Assembly (NCBI GenBank): GCA_947628725.1
Contig: CANRAQ010000007.1
Span: forward strand, 1 to 28,071
Direction: 5' to 3'
DNA length: 28,071 bases
From: an uncultured Bacilli bacterium
GTDB taxonomy: Bacteria > Bacillota_I > Bacilli_A > RF39 > UBA660
This document shows positions 1 through 6,526 of this stretch, in pieces. A program made the position numbers and the translations under genes. The notes under the pieces are model-generated. The model ran no database searches. It was not told the origin of the DNA and was given only the letters and a program-made list of their open reading frames with translations. The stretch's first letter is position 1. Each line of letters starts with the position of its first letter.

Positions 1-2
1 TT

Positions 3-7
3 CCTCC
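3..7 (-). promoter_or_regulatory. Ribosome-binding site of a leftward gene outside the window
   Basis: Read on the minus strand the first bases of the window are AAAGGAGGAA, a near-perfect Shine-Dalgarno site. The start codon it serves must lie a few bases to the left of position 1, so a minus-strand gene begins just outside the window. Its identity cannot be told from here. Confidence 0.75.
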
Positions 8-33
8 TTTCTTTTTAGTAATTCGACTATATA

Positions 34-62
34 ATTATACTATCAAATACACTTTTTGTCTA
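34..62 (-). promoter_or_regulatory. Promoter for the leftward gene
   Basis: On the minus strand a -35 box TAGACA (62-57) and a -10 box TATAAT (39-34) are separated by exactly 17 bases and point to the ribosome-binding site at the window edge. A 7-bp inverted repeat, TCGACTA at 23-29 and TAGTCGA at 61-67, brackets this promoter: one arm lies over the expected transcription start and the other touches the -35 box. Confidence 0.75.
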
Positions 63-80
63 GTCGATTGTTTTTTTATA

Positions 81-109
81 TTGATAAAATAGATTAAATG
101 TGGTATTAT
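81..109 (+). promoter_or_regulatory. Promoter of lemA and the TPM-domain gene
   Basis: TTGATA (81-86) and TATTAT (104-109) are spaced by 17 bases, with the TG of an extended -10 element at 101-102. Transcription would start near 116, about 14 bases before the lemA start codon. Confidence 0.75.
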
Positions 110-129
110 TTTAATAGGATGGTGATAAA

Positions 130-693
130 ATGAAAAGTGGTTTAAAAATTGGAATTGTTGTAATAGTAATAGTTGTATTATTGGGTATAATGATTGGAAG
201 TAATTATAACTCATTAGTTAGTAAAGAAGAAAAAGTAGATAGTGCTTTTGCAGATATATCTGTACAACTTGAAAGAAGAGCAGACTTAATACCTAATTTA
301 GTAAGTACAGTAAAAGGATATACATCTCATGAAAATGAAGTAATAGAAAAAATTACTACTGCAAGAGAAAAATTACTAGGCGCTAAAACAGTAGATGATA
401 TGTCAAGCGCAAATGATGAATTGACTTCAGCTTTAAATAACTTATTTGTAATAGTTGAAAATTATCCTGATTTAAAGTCAAGTGAAAATTTTATTAATTT
501 ACAAGATGAATTAGCGGGAACAGAAAATAGAATAGCAGTATCTAGAAAAGATTATAATGACGCAGTTAATTCTTATAATACGGCAATTAAAAAATTTCCA
601 ACTAATATTTTAGCAGGTATGTTTGGATTCGATAAAAAAGAGTACTTTGAAACTAGTGAGGGAAAAGATGAAGTTCCTGAAGTTTCATTCTAA
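130..693 (+). CDS. lemA: LemA family membrane protein
   Basis: This 187-residue protein has one N-terminal membrane segment (about residues 5-24) followed by a long helical domain. It carries the LemA signature region around residues 26-83 (NSLVSKEEKVDSAF, then a conserved RRADLIPNLV stretch) and the second half with AVSRKDYNDAV and FPTNILAG. The length is usual for the family. The biochemical role of LemA is not settled; the protein is an anchored helical bundle with its N terminus outside or in the membrane. The start has a ribosome-binding site (GGATGGTGA) 4-5 bases upstream. The next gene overlaps its 3' end by 26 bases and is a TPM-domain protein, a pairing seen in many bacteria, so the two very likely work together. 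Confidence 0.93.
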   Translation: MKSGLKIGIVVIVIVVLLGIMIGSNYNSLVSKEEKVDSAFADISVQLERRADLIPNLVSTVKGYTSHENEVIEKITTAREKLLGAKTVDDMSSANDELTSALNNLFVIVENYPDLKSSENFINLQDELAGTENRIAVSRKDYNDAVNSYNTAIKKFPTNILAGMFGFDKKEYFETSEGKDEVPEVSF

Positions 694-1516
694 TAGGATT
701 ATTTGTTTAATCCTTATCTTTTTATTTATAACTTTTATACCAAATGTAAAAGCAATAGTTAACCCAACAAGTAATTTTTATATAAACGATTATGCAAATA
801 TAATAGATAGTGAAGTAGAAGAATATATACTTAATAAAAGTGTTGCTTTAAATAATGTAGATGGAACACAAATCGTTGTAGTTACTGTGCCATCATTAGA
901 TGGAATGTCACTTGAAGATTATTCATTACAATTATTTAGAAATTTTGGTATAGGTGATAAAGAAAAAAATAATGGATTACTTCTTTTAATTGCCTTAGAA
1001 GAAAGATTATCTAGAGTTGAAGTAGGGTATGGACTTGAAGGAATACTTCCAGATGGAAAAACAGGTAGATTTCAAGATGAATATATGATACCTTATTTTA
1101 AAGAAAATAATTTTAATGAAGGTATAAAAAATGGATATGATGCATTTTATAGCGAAATAGTTAAATTAAATAATTTAGATTTAGAATATAGTGAACCAAC
1201 TCATGTAAAAGACAATTCATCAATTTTTGTTTTTATTGGTATTTTGATAGGTATATTTTTAGGAGCATTTGCTAGACTTAATAAAAAAAGAGATATAGTC
1301 TCATTAATATATATAATCTCATTTTGTATAATATTCTTTATTGTACCAAATTTGATTGGAGCATTAATTGCTAGTTTAATTGTATACCTTCTTATTGCAT
1401 ACTCAAGTATGGATTCTTTCTTTTTCATTGGTGGAGATTCTGGCGGTAGTTCATTTGGTGGATTCAGTGGAGGAGGAGGTTCTTCTGGTGGTGGAGGAAG
1501 TTCCCGTGGCTTTTAA
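668..1516 (+). CDS. TPM-domain membrane protein (YgcG family)
   Basis: The protein has 282 residues from the chosen ATG: an N-terminal signal or anchor segment (about 10-29), an extracellular TPM domain (about 35-170, with NDYANIID, TQIVVVTVPSLDG, GLLLLIALEERLSRVEVGYGLEG and LPDGKTGRFQDEYM), then two or three hydrophobic segments (about 187-250) and a glycine/serine-rich end (GGFSGGGGSSGGGGSSRGF). This is the usual plan of the YgcG/TPM proteins that accompany LemA; the TPM domain has been linked to phosphatase activity and to photosystem repair in plants, but the substrate in bacteria is unknown. The open frame extends to 623, but a GAGGG site lies six bases before ATG 668. The gene starts inside lemA, which implies translational coupling. 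Confidence 0.88.
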   Translation: MKFLKFHSNRIICLILIFLFITFIPNVKAIVNPTSNFYINDYANIIDSEVEEYILNKSVALNNVDGTQIVVVTVPSLDGMSLEDYSLQLFRNFGIGDKEKNNGLLLLIALEERLSRVEVGYGLEGILPDGKTGRFQDEYMIPYFKENNFNEGIKNGYDAFYSEIVKLNNLDLEYSEPTHVKDNSSIFVFIGILIGIFLGAFARLNKKRDIVSLIYIISFCIIFFIVPNLIGALIASLIVYLLIAYSSMDSFFFIGGDSGGSSFGGFSGGGGSSGGGGSSRGF

Positions 1517-1537
1517 GCAAAGAAATTTGCTTTTTTT
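1515..1537 (+). terminator. Terminator of the lemA-TPM operon
   Basis: A perfect 7-bp stem AAGCAAA (1515-1521) / TTTGCTT (1526-1532) closes a GAAA tetraloop and is followed by a run of T. The last two bases of the TAA stop codon are part of the stem. Confidence 0.85.
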
Positions 1538-1540
1538 GTG

Positions 1541-1567
1541 AAAAAAAGAAAAAGACCAAAGTCTTTT
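1541..1567 (-). terminator. Terminator of rpsD
   Basis: Read on the minus strand, AAAAGAC (1567-1561) pairs with GTCTTTT (1556-1550) around a four-base loop and is followed by TCTTTTTTT. The stem overlaps the rpsD stop codon. It lies back to back with the lemA-TPM terminator. Confidence 0.8.
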
Positions 1568-2168
1568 ATCTGTTGTAATATTCAACTATTAGTGAATCAT
1601 TAATTTCACCAGTTAATTCAGTTCTTTCTGGATATCTTACGAATGTACCAGCCATTTTAGCATCATCATAAGTTATAAATTCAACACGTTTAGATAATGC
1701 TTCTAATGAAGACTTAACTACTACTAGATCTCTATCAGATTCTTTAATAGATATAACATCACCTGGTTTACATCTATAAGATGGTATATTAACTTTTTTA
1801 CCATTTACAGTTATATGTCCATGATTAACAAGTTGTCTAGCACCTCTTCTAGTTGTAGAAAAACCAATACGATATACCAAGTTATCTAATCTAGATTCAA
1901 GTAATTTGAATAAGTTTTCACCATGTACACCTTTCATTTTACCAGCATCTTCAAAAGTTTTTCTGAATTGCTTTTCGTTTAAACCATACATAAATCTAAC
2001 TTTTTGTTTTTCTTGTAATTGAACACCATAGTTAGATAATTTTTTAGCTTTTTTACTACCATGAATACCTGGAGCATAAGGCTTTTTAGCTAATTCTTTA
2101 CCAGTTTCTAAAGTAGAAAAACCTAAACGACGGCTTACACGATAACTTGATTTTGTGTATCTTGCCAT
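1566..2168 (-). CDS. rpsD: 30S ribosomal protein S4
   Basis: S4 is a primary 16S rRNA-binding protein of the small ribosomal subunit. The 200-residue product matches the length and plan of Bacillus S4: N-terminal MARYT..., the KKLSNYGVQLQEKQKVRFMYG region, the S4 RNA-binding domain (about 92-155, containing SRLDNLVYRIGFSTTRRGARQLVNHGHI), and the end SLIVEYYNR. It lacks the zinc-binding cysteines present in some S4 proteins. The start is fixed by AAAGGAG seven bases upstream. It is transcribed alone from its own promoter behind a roughly 150-base leader, as expected for a gene that B. subtilis is known to control by S4 feedback. Confidence 0.98.
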   Translation of the reverse strand: MARYTKSSYRVSRRLGFSTLETGKELAKKPYAPGIHGSKKAKKLSNYGVQLQEKQKVRFMYGLNEKQFRKTFEDAGKMKGVHGENLFKLLESRLDNLVYRIGFSTTRRGARQLVNHGHITVNGKKVNIPSYRCKPGDVISIKESDRDLVVVKSSLEALSKRVEFITYDDAKMAGTFVRYPERTELTGEINDSLIVEYYNR

Positions 2169-2316
2169 AATTTTCTCCTTTCTTACGAAAAGATTGCTTT
2201 ATTGCCTAATTATAGGGTGTTCATTTTAATATGTTCGCCTTGCAGCATATAGCTACTTATAAACCTTTTGGAATAAACACATTATAATTATCAAAAATTG
2301 CTGCATTCATTTCGCA
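2169..2316 (-). promoter_or_regulatory. rpsD leader, probable S4 autoregulatory site
   Basis: About 150 transcribed bases separate the promoter from the rpsD start. The leader can form a 7-bp stem between 2299-2305 (sense TGCAGCA) and 2241-2247 (sense TGCTGCA) enclosing about 51 bases, and a small CCTA/TAGG hairpin lies nearer the gene. A 5' CGAAA can also pair with TTTCG just upstream of the Shine-Dalgarno site. In B. subtilis S4 represses rpsD through its leader RNA; that this leader does the same is inferred from position and length, not from a matched consensus. Confidence 0.5.
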
Positions 2317-2322
2317 TGTTTA

Positions 2323-2351
2323 ATTATATTATTAATTATATGATTTGTCAA
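2323..2351 (-). promoter_or_regulatory. Promoter of rpsD
   Basis: On the minus strand TTGACA (2351-2346) and TATAAT (2328-2323) are exact consensus boxes with exactly 17 bases between them. This is one of the two strongest promoters in the window, which fits a ribosomal protein gene. Confidence 0.9.
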
Positions 2352-2399
2352 GTTTTTTTAATACCAGGGCGTGAGCATATTATCTAAATTTTATTCGTG

Positions 2400-2424
2400 T
2401 ATAAAAAAAGAGAAATAAATTTCT
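2400..2424 (-). terminator. Possible terminator of the first repeat-protein gene
   Basis: On the minus strand AGAAA and TTTCT (within 2424-2411) can pair around TTTA and are followed by CTTTTTTTAT. The stem is only five A/T-rich pairs, so this is a weak candidate. Confidence 0.45.
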
Positions 2425-2427
2425 ACT

Positions 2428-3258
2428 TTAATTTTTTAAAGATAAATTCTTTTGTTTTATTTTTTCGATATTTTCTGCAAGCGATTCACACAATTCAGAA
2501 TCTTTACTTTCAATTACAATTTTTCGTAGTTTTTCAATATTTGCACCTTCCACATTACAAGCAAATTTACAACACCAGTAAGGGCTTTTACTTTTTAACA
2601 CAACTTGTTCTAATTTTTCAATGTTAGCATTTTTTACATTACAAGCAAATTCATAACACAAGAAAGGATCATTACTTTTAATTACAACTTGTTCTAGCAT
2701 TTCGATGTCCACTTCTTTTAAATCTTTTACATTTTTAGCAAATCCACAACACAATTCAGGATCATTACTTTTAATTACAATTTGTTCTAGTTCTTTGATG
2801 TCCGCTTCTTTTAAATTTTTTACACCTACAGCAAAATGATAACACCATTTAGGATTTTTGCTTTTAATTACAATTTGTTCTAGTTCTTTGATGTCCGCTT
2901 CTTTTAAATCTTTTACATCTCTAGCAAAATGATAACACAATTCAGGATTATTACTTTTAATTACAATTTGTTCTAGTTCTTTGATGTCCGCTTCTTTTAA
3001 ATCTTTTACATCTTTAGCAAATTCATAACACAATTCAGGGTTTTTATTTTCAATTACAATTTGCTCTAATGCTTTCTTGTTAGAACCTTCTATATTTTTA
3101 GCAAACCAACAACATAATCGTGCATTTTTTATATGTAAAACCATTTTTTCATGCTTGTCGACAACATATTTATCACCATTATGTGCTTTAGACATTTTTA
3201 TATTTTTCATTAGTTTAGCACATTTTTTATTTTCATACTTACCGTAATTGTCATACAT
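2428..3258 (-). CDS. Repeat protein A (28/31-residue helical repeats), function unknown
   Basis: I do not recognise a named family. The 276-residue product has no signal peptide or membrane segment. After a charged N terminus of about 40 residues it consists of about eight tandem units of the form LEQIVIKSxxPxLCYxFAxDV...DIKE. Four successive units are 31 residues long and carry a KDLKEAD insert; later ones are 28 residues with NANIEK. Each unit looks like two short helices, so an alpha-solenoid of the ARM or leucine-rich-variant kind is expected, suited to protein binding. A cysteine sits at the same place in nearly every unit. The start ATG at 3258 has GAGGAGG seven bases upstream; the longer frame to 3294 would run through that site. 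It ends with a short tail (IKQKNLSLKN) shared with its neighbour repeat protein B. Confidence 0.8.
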   Translation of the reverse strand: MYDNYGKYENKKCAKLMKNIKMSKAHNGDKYVVDKHEKMVLHIKNARLCCWFAKNIEGSNKKALEQIVIENKNPELCYEFAKDVKDLKEADIKELEQIVIKSNNPELCYHFARDVKDLKEADIKELEQIVIKSKNPKWCYHFAVGVKNLKEADIKELEQIVIKSNDPELCCGFAKNVKDLKEVDIEMLEQVVIKSNDPFLCYEFACNVKNANIEKLEQVVLKSKSPYWCCKFACNVEGANIEKLRKIVIESKDSELCESLAENIEKIKQKNLSLKN

Positions 3259-3265
3259 ATATAAA

Positions 3266-3311
3266 CCTCCTCGTATGCCGTTATTGTAACACATTTCAAA
3301 AAGTTTTACAA
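3266..3311 (-). promoter_or_regulatory. Promoter and ribosome-binding site of repeat protein A
   Basis: On the minus strand TTGTAA (3311-3306), 17 bases, TACAAT (3288-3283), then a block shared with the neighbour gene and a GAGGAGG site (3272-3266). The 19 bases at 3272-3290 match 4494-4512 at 17 positions (sense GTTAYAATAACGGCATAYG). Confidence 0.7.
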
Positions 3312-3319
3312 CATATTAA

Positions 3320-3349
3320 GAAAAAAACTATTATAAGTCATAATAGTTT
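3320..3349 (-). terminator. Terminator of repeat protein B
   Basis: A perfect 10-bp stem, 3325-3334 with 3340-3349, closes a five-base loop and is followed on the minus strand by a run of T. Two bases of the gene's TAA stop codon are in the stem. It separates the two repeat genes into independent transcripts. Confidence 0.88.
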
Positions 3350-4481
3350 AATAATTATTTTTTAAAGATAAAATCTTTTGTTTTATCTCCTTAATACTTG
3401 ATGAAGTTTTATTTTCTGAACAATAATTTTCATCATTCATCACAACTTGTTCTAATTTTTTAATGTTAGCGTTTTTAACATATATAATAAATTTATAACA
3501 CCATATTGGATCATTGCTTTCTACAACAGTCTGTTCTAATTTTTCAATGTTGGCGCCTTCTACATTACAAGCAAATTTATAACACCATTTAGGGTCTTTA
3601 CTTTTAATTACGACTTGTTCTAATTCTTCGATATTGTTTTTTTTAGCCAAATTTTTAGCCAAAGCCAAATTATAACAAAATTTTGGATCATTACTTTTTA
3701 TTATAATTGGTTCTATTTTTTCAATGTTAGCACCCTTTACATAACAAGCAAATTTACAACACCATTTAGGGTCTCTACTTTCAATTACAACTTGTTCTAA
3801 TTTTTCAATGTTAGCGCCTTCTACACCACGAGCAAAATCATAACAAAAATATGGATCTTTACTTTCTAATACAACTTGCTCTAACATCCTAATATTAGTT
3901 TTTTTTATATTTTTAGCAAGTTCACAACATTGAAATGGATTTTTATTATCAATTACAACTTGTTCTAATGCGTTAATATTAGTTTTTTTATTAATATTTA
4001 AAGCAAAGAGATAACACCAGTAAGGGTCTTTACTTTCAATCACAATTTGTTCTAAATCTTTAGTATTATCGGTTTCTATATCACGAGCAAACCAATAACA
4101 CCATTCAGGATCTTTACTTTCTATTGTAGCTTGTTTAAGTGCATTAATGTTGGCGTTTTCTACATCACGAGCAAATTCATAACAAAGAAATGGGTCTTTA
4201 CTTTCAATTATAACCTGTTCTAAGGCTTCGATATTAGCGTCTTCAACATCACAAGCAAAGTAATAACATAATTTAGGATCATTACTTTCAATTACAATTT
4301 TTTCTAAAGCCTCAATGTTAGCGCCTCTTACATCACAGGCAAAGTGATAACATAATTCAGGATTTCCTAAACGTAAAATATCTTTTTCAAAAATATAAAT
4401 AGTTAATTTATCACCATGTTTATCTCTAAATGTTTCTATTTTTATTTTTAAATTATATATGTCATCTATGTTTGAACTCAT
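3348..4481 (-). CDS. Repeat protein B (28-residue helical repeats), function unknown
   Basis: This 377-residue product is a paralogue of repeat protein A. About eleven tandem units follow a 40-residue N terminus; the consensus is LEQVVIESKDPxWCYxFACxVxGANIEK, 28 residues, with two longer units (one of 29 and one of 31 residues, the latter near residue 250). Nearly every unit has Cys at the WCY/LCY position, and several have a second Cys in FAC. No signal peptide, membrane helix or catalytic motif is visible. An alpha-solenoid binding scaffold is the likeliest structure; related repeat strings occur, from memory, in metagenomic and phage proteins, but I cannot name a family. ATG 4481 is chosen because GGAGG lies eight bases upstream, inside the longer open frame that reaches 4496. 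The C-terminal IKQKILSLKN tail is shared with protein A. Confidence 0.8.
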   Translation of the reverse strand: MSSNIDDIYNLKIKIETFRDKHGDKLTIYIFEKDILRLGNPELCYHFACDVRGANIEALEKIVIESNDPKLCYYFACDVEDANIEALEQVIIESKDPFLCYEFARDVENANINALKQATIESKDPEWCYWFARDIETDNTKDLEQIVIESKDPYWCYLFALNINKKTNINALEQVVIDNKNPFQCCELAKNIKKTNIRMLEQVVLESKDPYFCYDFARGVEGANIEKLEQVVIESRDPKWCCKFACYVKGANIEKIEPIIIKSNDPKFCYNLALAKNLAKKNNIEELEQVVIKSKDPKWCYKFACNVEGANIEKLEQTVVESNDPIWCYKFIIYVKNANIKKLEQVVMNDENYCSENKTSSSIKEIKQKILSLKNNY

Positions 4482-4489
4482 GAATAAAA

Positions 4490-4533
4490 CCTCCATATGC
4501 CGTTATTATAACATTTTGTTTATTTTAAAGCAA
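4490..4533 (-). promoter_or_regulatory. Promoter and ribosome-binding site of repeat protein B
   Basis: On the minus strand TTGCTT (4533-4528), 17 bases, TATAAT (4510-4505), then GGAGG (4494-4490). Transcription would start only a few bases before the Shine-Dalgarno site. The block 4494-4512 is nearly identical to that before repeat protein A. Confidence 0.75.
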
Positions 4534-4621
4534 ATGTTATATATAATTTATTATGTTTTTTCCACACCTATAACACAATCTTCAATATTAATAAAAATAT
4601 TGTCGATTTTTTAAAAATATG

Positions 4622-4643
4622 TGATATAATTATAATAGGTGAT
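4622..4643 (+). promoter_or_regulatory. Extended -10 promoter and ribosome-binding site of ezrA
   Basis: TGaTATAAT (4622-4630) is an extended -10 element; no good -35 at standard spacing is seen (TTGTCG at 4600-4605 is 19 bases away). AGGTGAT (4637-4643) follows directly and sets the start at ATG 4648 instead of GTG 4639. Confidence 0.7.
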
Positions 4644-4647
4644 TGAC

Positions 4648-6372
4648 ATGGATAATCTAACACTTATTATGTTTACACTTTTTGTTATATGTGCTGGGTT
4701 AGCTATTGGAGTATTAAATTTTGTTCAAAGTAGAAAGATAAAAAGGATAAAAAGAACTTTAGAATCTTTAGAAGTGGAAAAAAATAAACTTGCTACTTCT
4801 CCAATTGTTCCAGAACTTGCTAAAGTTGAAACATATTTAAATAATGAAAAATTAAAAGCTTTATATGATGAGTGGTCTAATAGATTAAAGCAGATAAAGG
4901 AAGTACAAATTCCAAAATTATCAGATATGATATTGGATGCTGAATATTCATTATCTCAAATGGATTATAAGAGTACTACATATAAAATCGCAAAATTAGA
5001 GATGGAATTGTATAAAGTTAGAACAAATTCAGAATTTTTATTTGGTGAAATAAAGGATTTAACATCTAGTGAAGAGAGAAGTAGAACAGTAATAACTACA
5101 TATAAGGCACGCTATAGAACCCTTTATCAAAAATTTACAGATTCTAAAAGTGAATATGGAAAATATCAAGATATTATTAATAATCAATTTGAAGTTATCG
5201 CAAAGAAATTTGAAGAGTTTGAAAATTTGATGGACAATAATGATTATACAGAAATTCCAAATGTATTAAATAAAATAGATGAATTGTTAAATCATATAGA
5301 TGTTGTAACAGAGGAAGTACCATCAATTGTACTTATGATAACGAGTGTACTTCCACATAGAATAGAAGAAGTTTTGAATACATATCATAAAATGGTTGAA
5401 GATGGATATCCACTTAATTATTTAAATGTAGAATATAATGTATCTGAAACTGATAAGAGAATAAAAGAGATAGATGAAAGAACAAAAAAATTAGATATGA
5501 ATGAAAGCCTAATGGAGCTTAAGGCTTTAATGGAATATTATGATTCATTATTTAATGATTTTGAAAAGGAAAAACAAGATAGAAAAACATATGAAGAAAA
5601 ATTATTAGCTTTTAATACTAAACTTACTAAAATGAATAGTGTGGTAGATGAAATATTCAATCAATTGGATGATATTAAAAACATTTATAATTTAAAAGAT
5701 GAAGATATAACTGAACTTAATAATGTAAAAAATGAAATTGGAGAATTGAATACTAATTTTAAAGTACTTCAAGATCACACTAAATTTAACAGTACATTTG
5801 CATTTTCTAAATTAGTTAAAGAAATAGAGGCATTATCTAGTACTTTAGCAAATTCTCAAGAAAAATTTGAAGGTGTATTAAATGAAATAGGTAGTATGCA
5901 TGATGATGAACTTAGGGCTCGTCAACAATTAGAAGAAATAAAGATGATACTTAAGGATTCAAAAACTCAACTTAGAAATTATAAATTACCTTTCATACCT
6001 GATTCTTATTATGTAGAATTAGATGAAGCAAATACATCTATTAGAGAAATAGTAAAAGAATTAGATAAAAAGCCAATAACTATAGAAGTTTTAAATACTA
6101 GAGTAGATACTGCTCGTGATTTAGTTTTAAAATTATATACTAAAACTAAATCTATGTTGAAAAATGCTATGTTTGCTGAAAAAGCAATTATTTATGGAAA
6201 TAGATATAGAAGTAGTATAGATGGATTAAATAAAGAGTTAAGTGCATCAGAAAATTTATTCTTAAAGGGTGAATATAAAAAATCTTTTGAAATAACTGTA
6301 AATGCTCTTAACAAAATTGAACCTGGAATATATAATAAAATATTAGAATTATATAGTTCTAAAGAACATTAA
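4648..6372 (+). CDS. ezrA: Septation ring formation regulator EzrA
   Basis: EzrA is a membrane-anchored cytoplasmic protein that restrains FtsZ ring assembly and links division to wall synthesis in Bacilli. The 574-residue product has the family layout: one N-terminal membrane segment (about residues 2-25), then a basic stretch and spectrin-like coiled coils to the C terminus, with no other hydrophobic segment. Recognisable regions are LKALYDEWSNRLKQIKEVQIPKLSDMILDAE near residue 75 and EVPSIVLMITSVLPHRIEEV near 230. Length agrees with the B. subtilis protein (about 560). rpsD and ezrA are close together in B. subtilis too, which supports the assignment; here the two repeat-protein genes lie between them. 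No terminator is seen before the thrS promoter. Confidence 0.93.
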   Translation: MDNLTLIMFTLFVICAGLAIGVLNFVQSRKIKRIKRTLESLEVEKNKLATSPIVPELAKVETYLNNEKLKALYDEWSNRLKQIKEVQIPKLSDMILDAEYSLSQMDYKSTTYKIAKLEMELYKVRTNSEFLFGEIKDLTSSEERSRTVITTYKARYRTLYQKFTDSKSEYGKYQDIINNQFEVIAKKFEEFENLMDNNDYTEIPNVLNKIDELLNHIDVVTEEVPSIVLMITSVLPHRIEEVLNTYHKMVEDGYPLNYLNVEYNVSETDKRIKEIDERTKKLDMNESLMELKALMEYYDSLFNDFEKEKQDRKTYEEKLLAFNTKLTKMNSVVDEIFNQLDDIKNIYNLKDEDITELNNVKNEIGELNTNFKVLQDHTKFNSTFAFSKLVKEIEALSSTLANSQEKFEGVLNEIGSMHDDELRARQQLEEIKMILKDSKTQLRNYKLPFIPDSYYVELDEANTSIREIVKELDKKPITIEVLNTRVDTARDLVLKLYTKTKSMLKNAMFAEKAIIYGNRYRSSIDGLNKELSASENLFLKGEYKKSFEITVNALNKIEPGIYNKILELYSSKEH

Positions 6373-6376
6373 AGTA

Positions 6377-6405
6377 TTAACAAAAATAAAAAAGTATGTT
6401 AAACT
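6377..6405 (+). promoter_or_regulatory. Promoter of thrS
   Basis: TTAACA (6377-6382), 17 bases, TAAACT (6400-6405), with the TG of an extended -10 at 6397-6398. The sequence AAGTATGTTA is nearly repeated in the pheS promoter. Transcription would start near 6412, leaving a leader of about 115 bases. Confidence 0.7.
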
Positions 6406-6417
6406 ATATAGGAACTG

Positions 6418-6500
6418 ATTAAGAGAACTATTAGCTTTACATACTTTAATAGTCGTCTTAATTAAGCTTCAAATTTATGGAATTTCTATTGAAGCTTTTT
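6418..6500 (+). promoter_or_regulatory. Structured thrS leader with attenuator-like hairpin
   Basis: Two hairpins lie between promoter and start codon. The first pairs 6418-6424 with 6456-6462 and, after a 2x2 internal loop, 6427-6433 with 6447-6453, leaving a 13-base loop. The second is a perfect 9-bp stem, 6464-6472 with 6489-6497, followed by TTTGTTTT, which looks like an intrinsic terminator ahead of the gene. There is no T-box sequence and no threonine-rich leader peptide. Premature termination is inferred; I cannot see a clear competing antiterminator. Confidence 0.6.
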
Positions 6501-6526
6501 GTTTTAATAAAGATTGGGTGAAATAA

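Noticed and set aside
2397..2627. Plus-strand frame of 76 codons over the end of repeat protein A
   Set aside because: No ribosome-binding site, and it is antisense to a strongly patterned repeat gene.
6391..6446. Perfect 8-bp complementarity between AAGTATGT (about 6392-6399) and ACATACTT (6439-6446), suggesting a pseudoknot in the thrS leader
   Set aside because: The first element is part of the promoter spacer and extended -10, upstream of the expected transcription start, and the same bases recur in the pheS promoter. It is probably not in the RNA.
6477..6521. Leader peptide for thrS attenuation
   Set aside because: The small frame starting at ATG 6477 encodes 14 residues with no threonine and has no ribosome-binding site.
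6410..6526. T-box before thrS
   Set aside because: No AGGGTGG-type T-box sequence and no Thr codon in a specifier-like loop were found, although the leader is structured.
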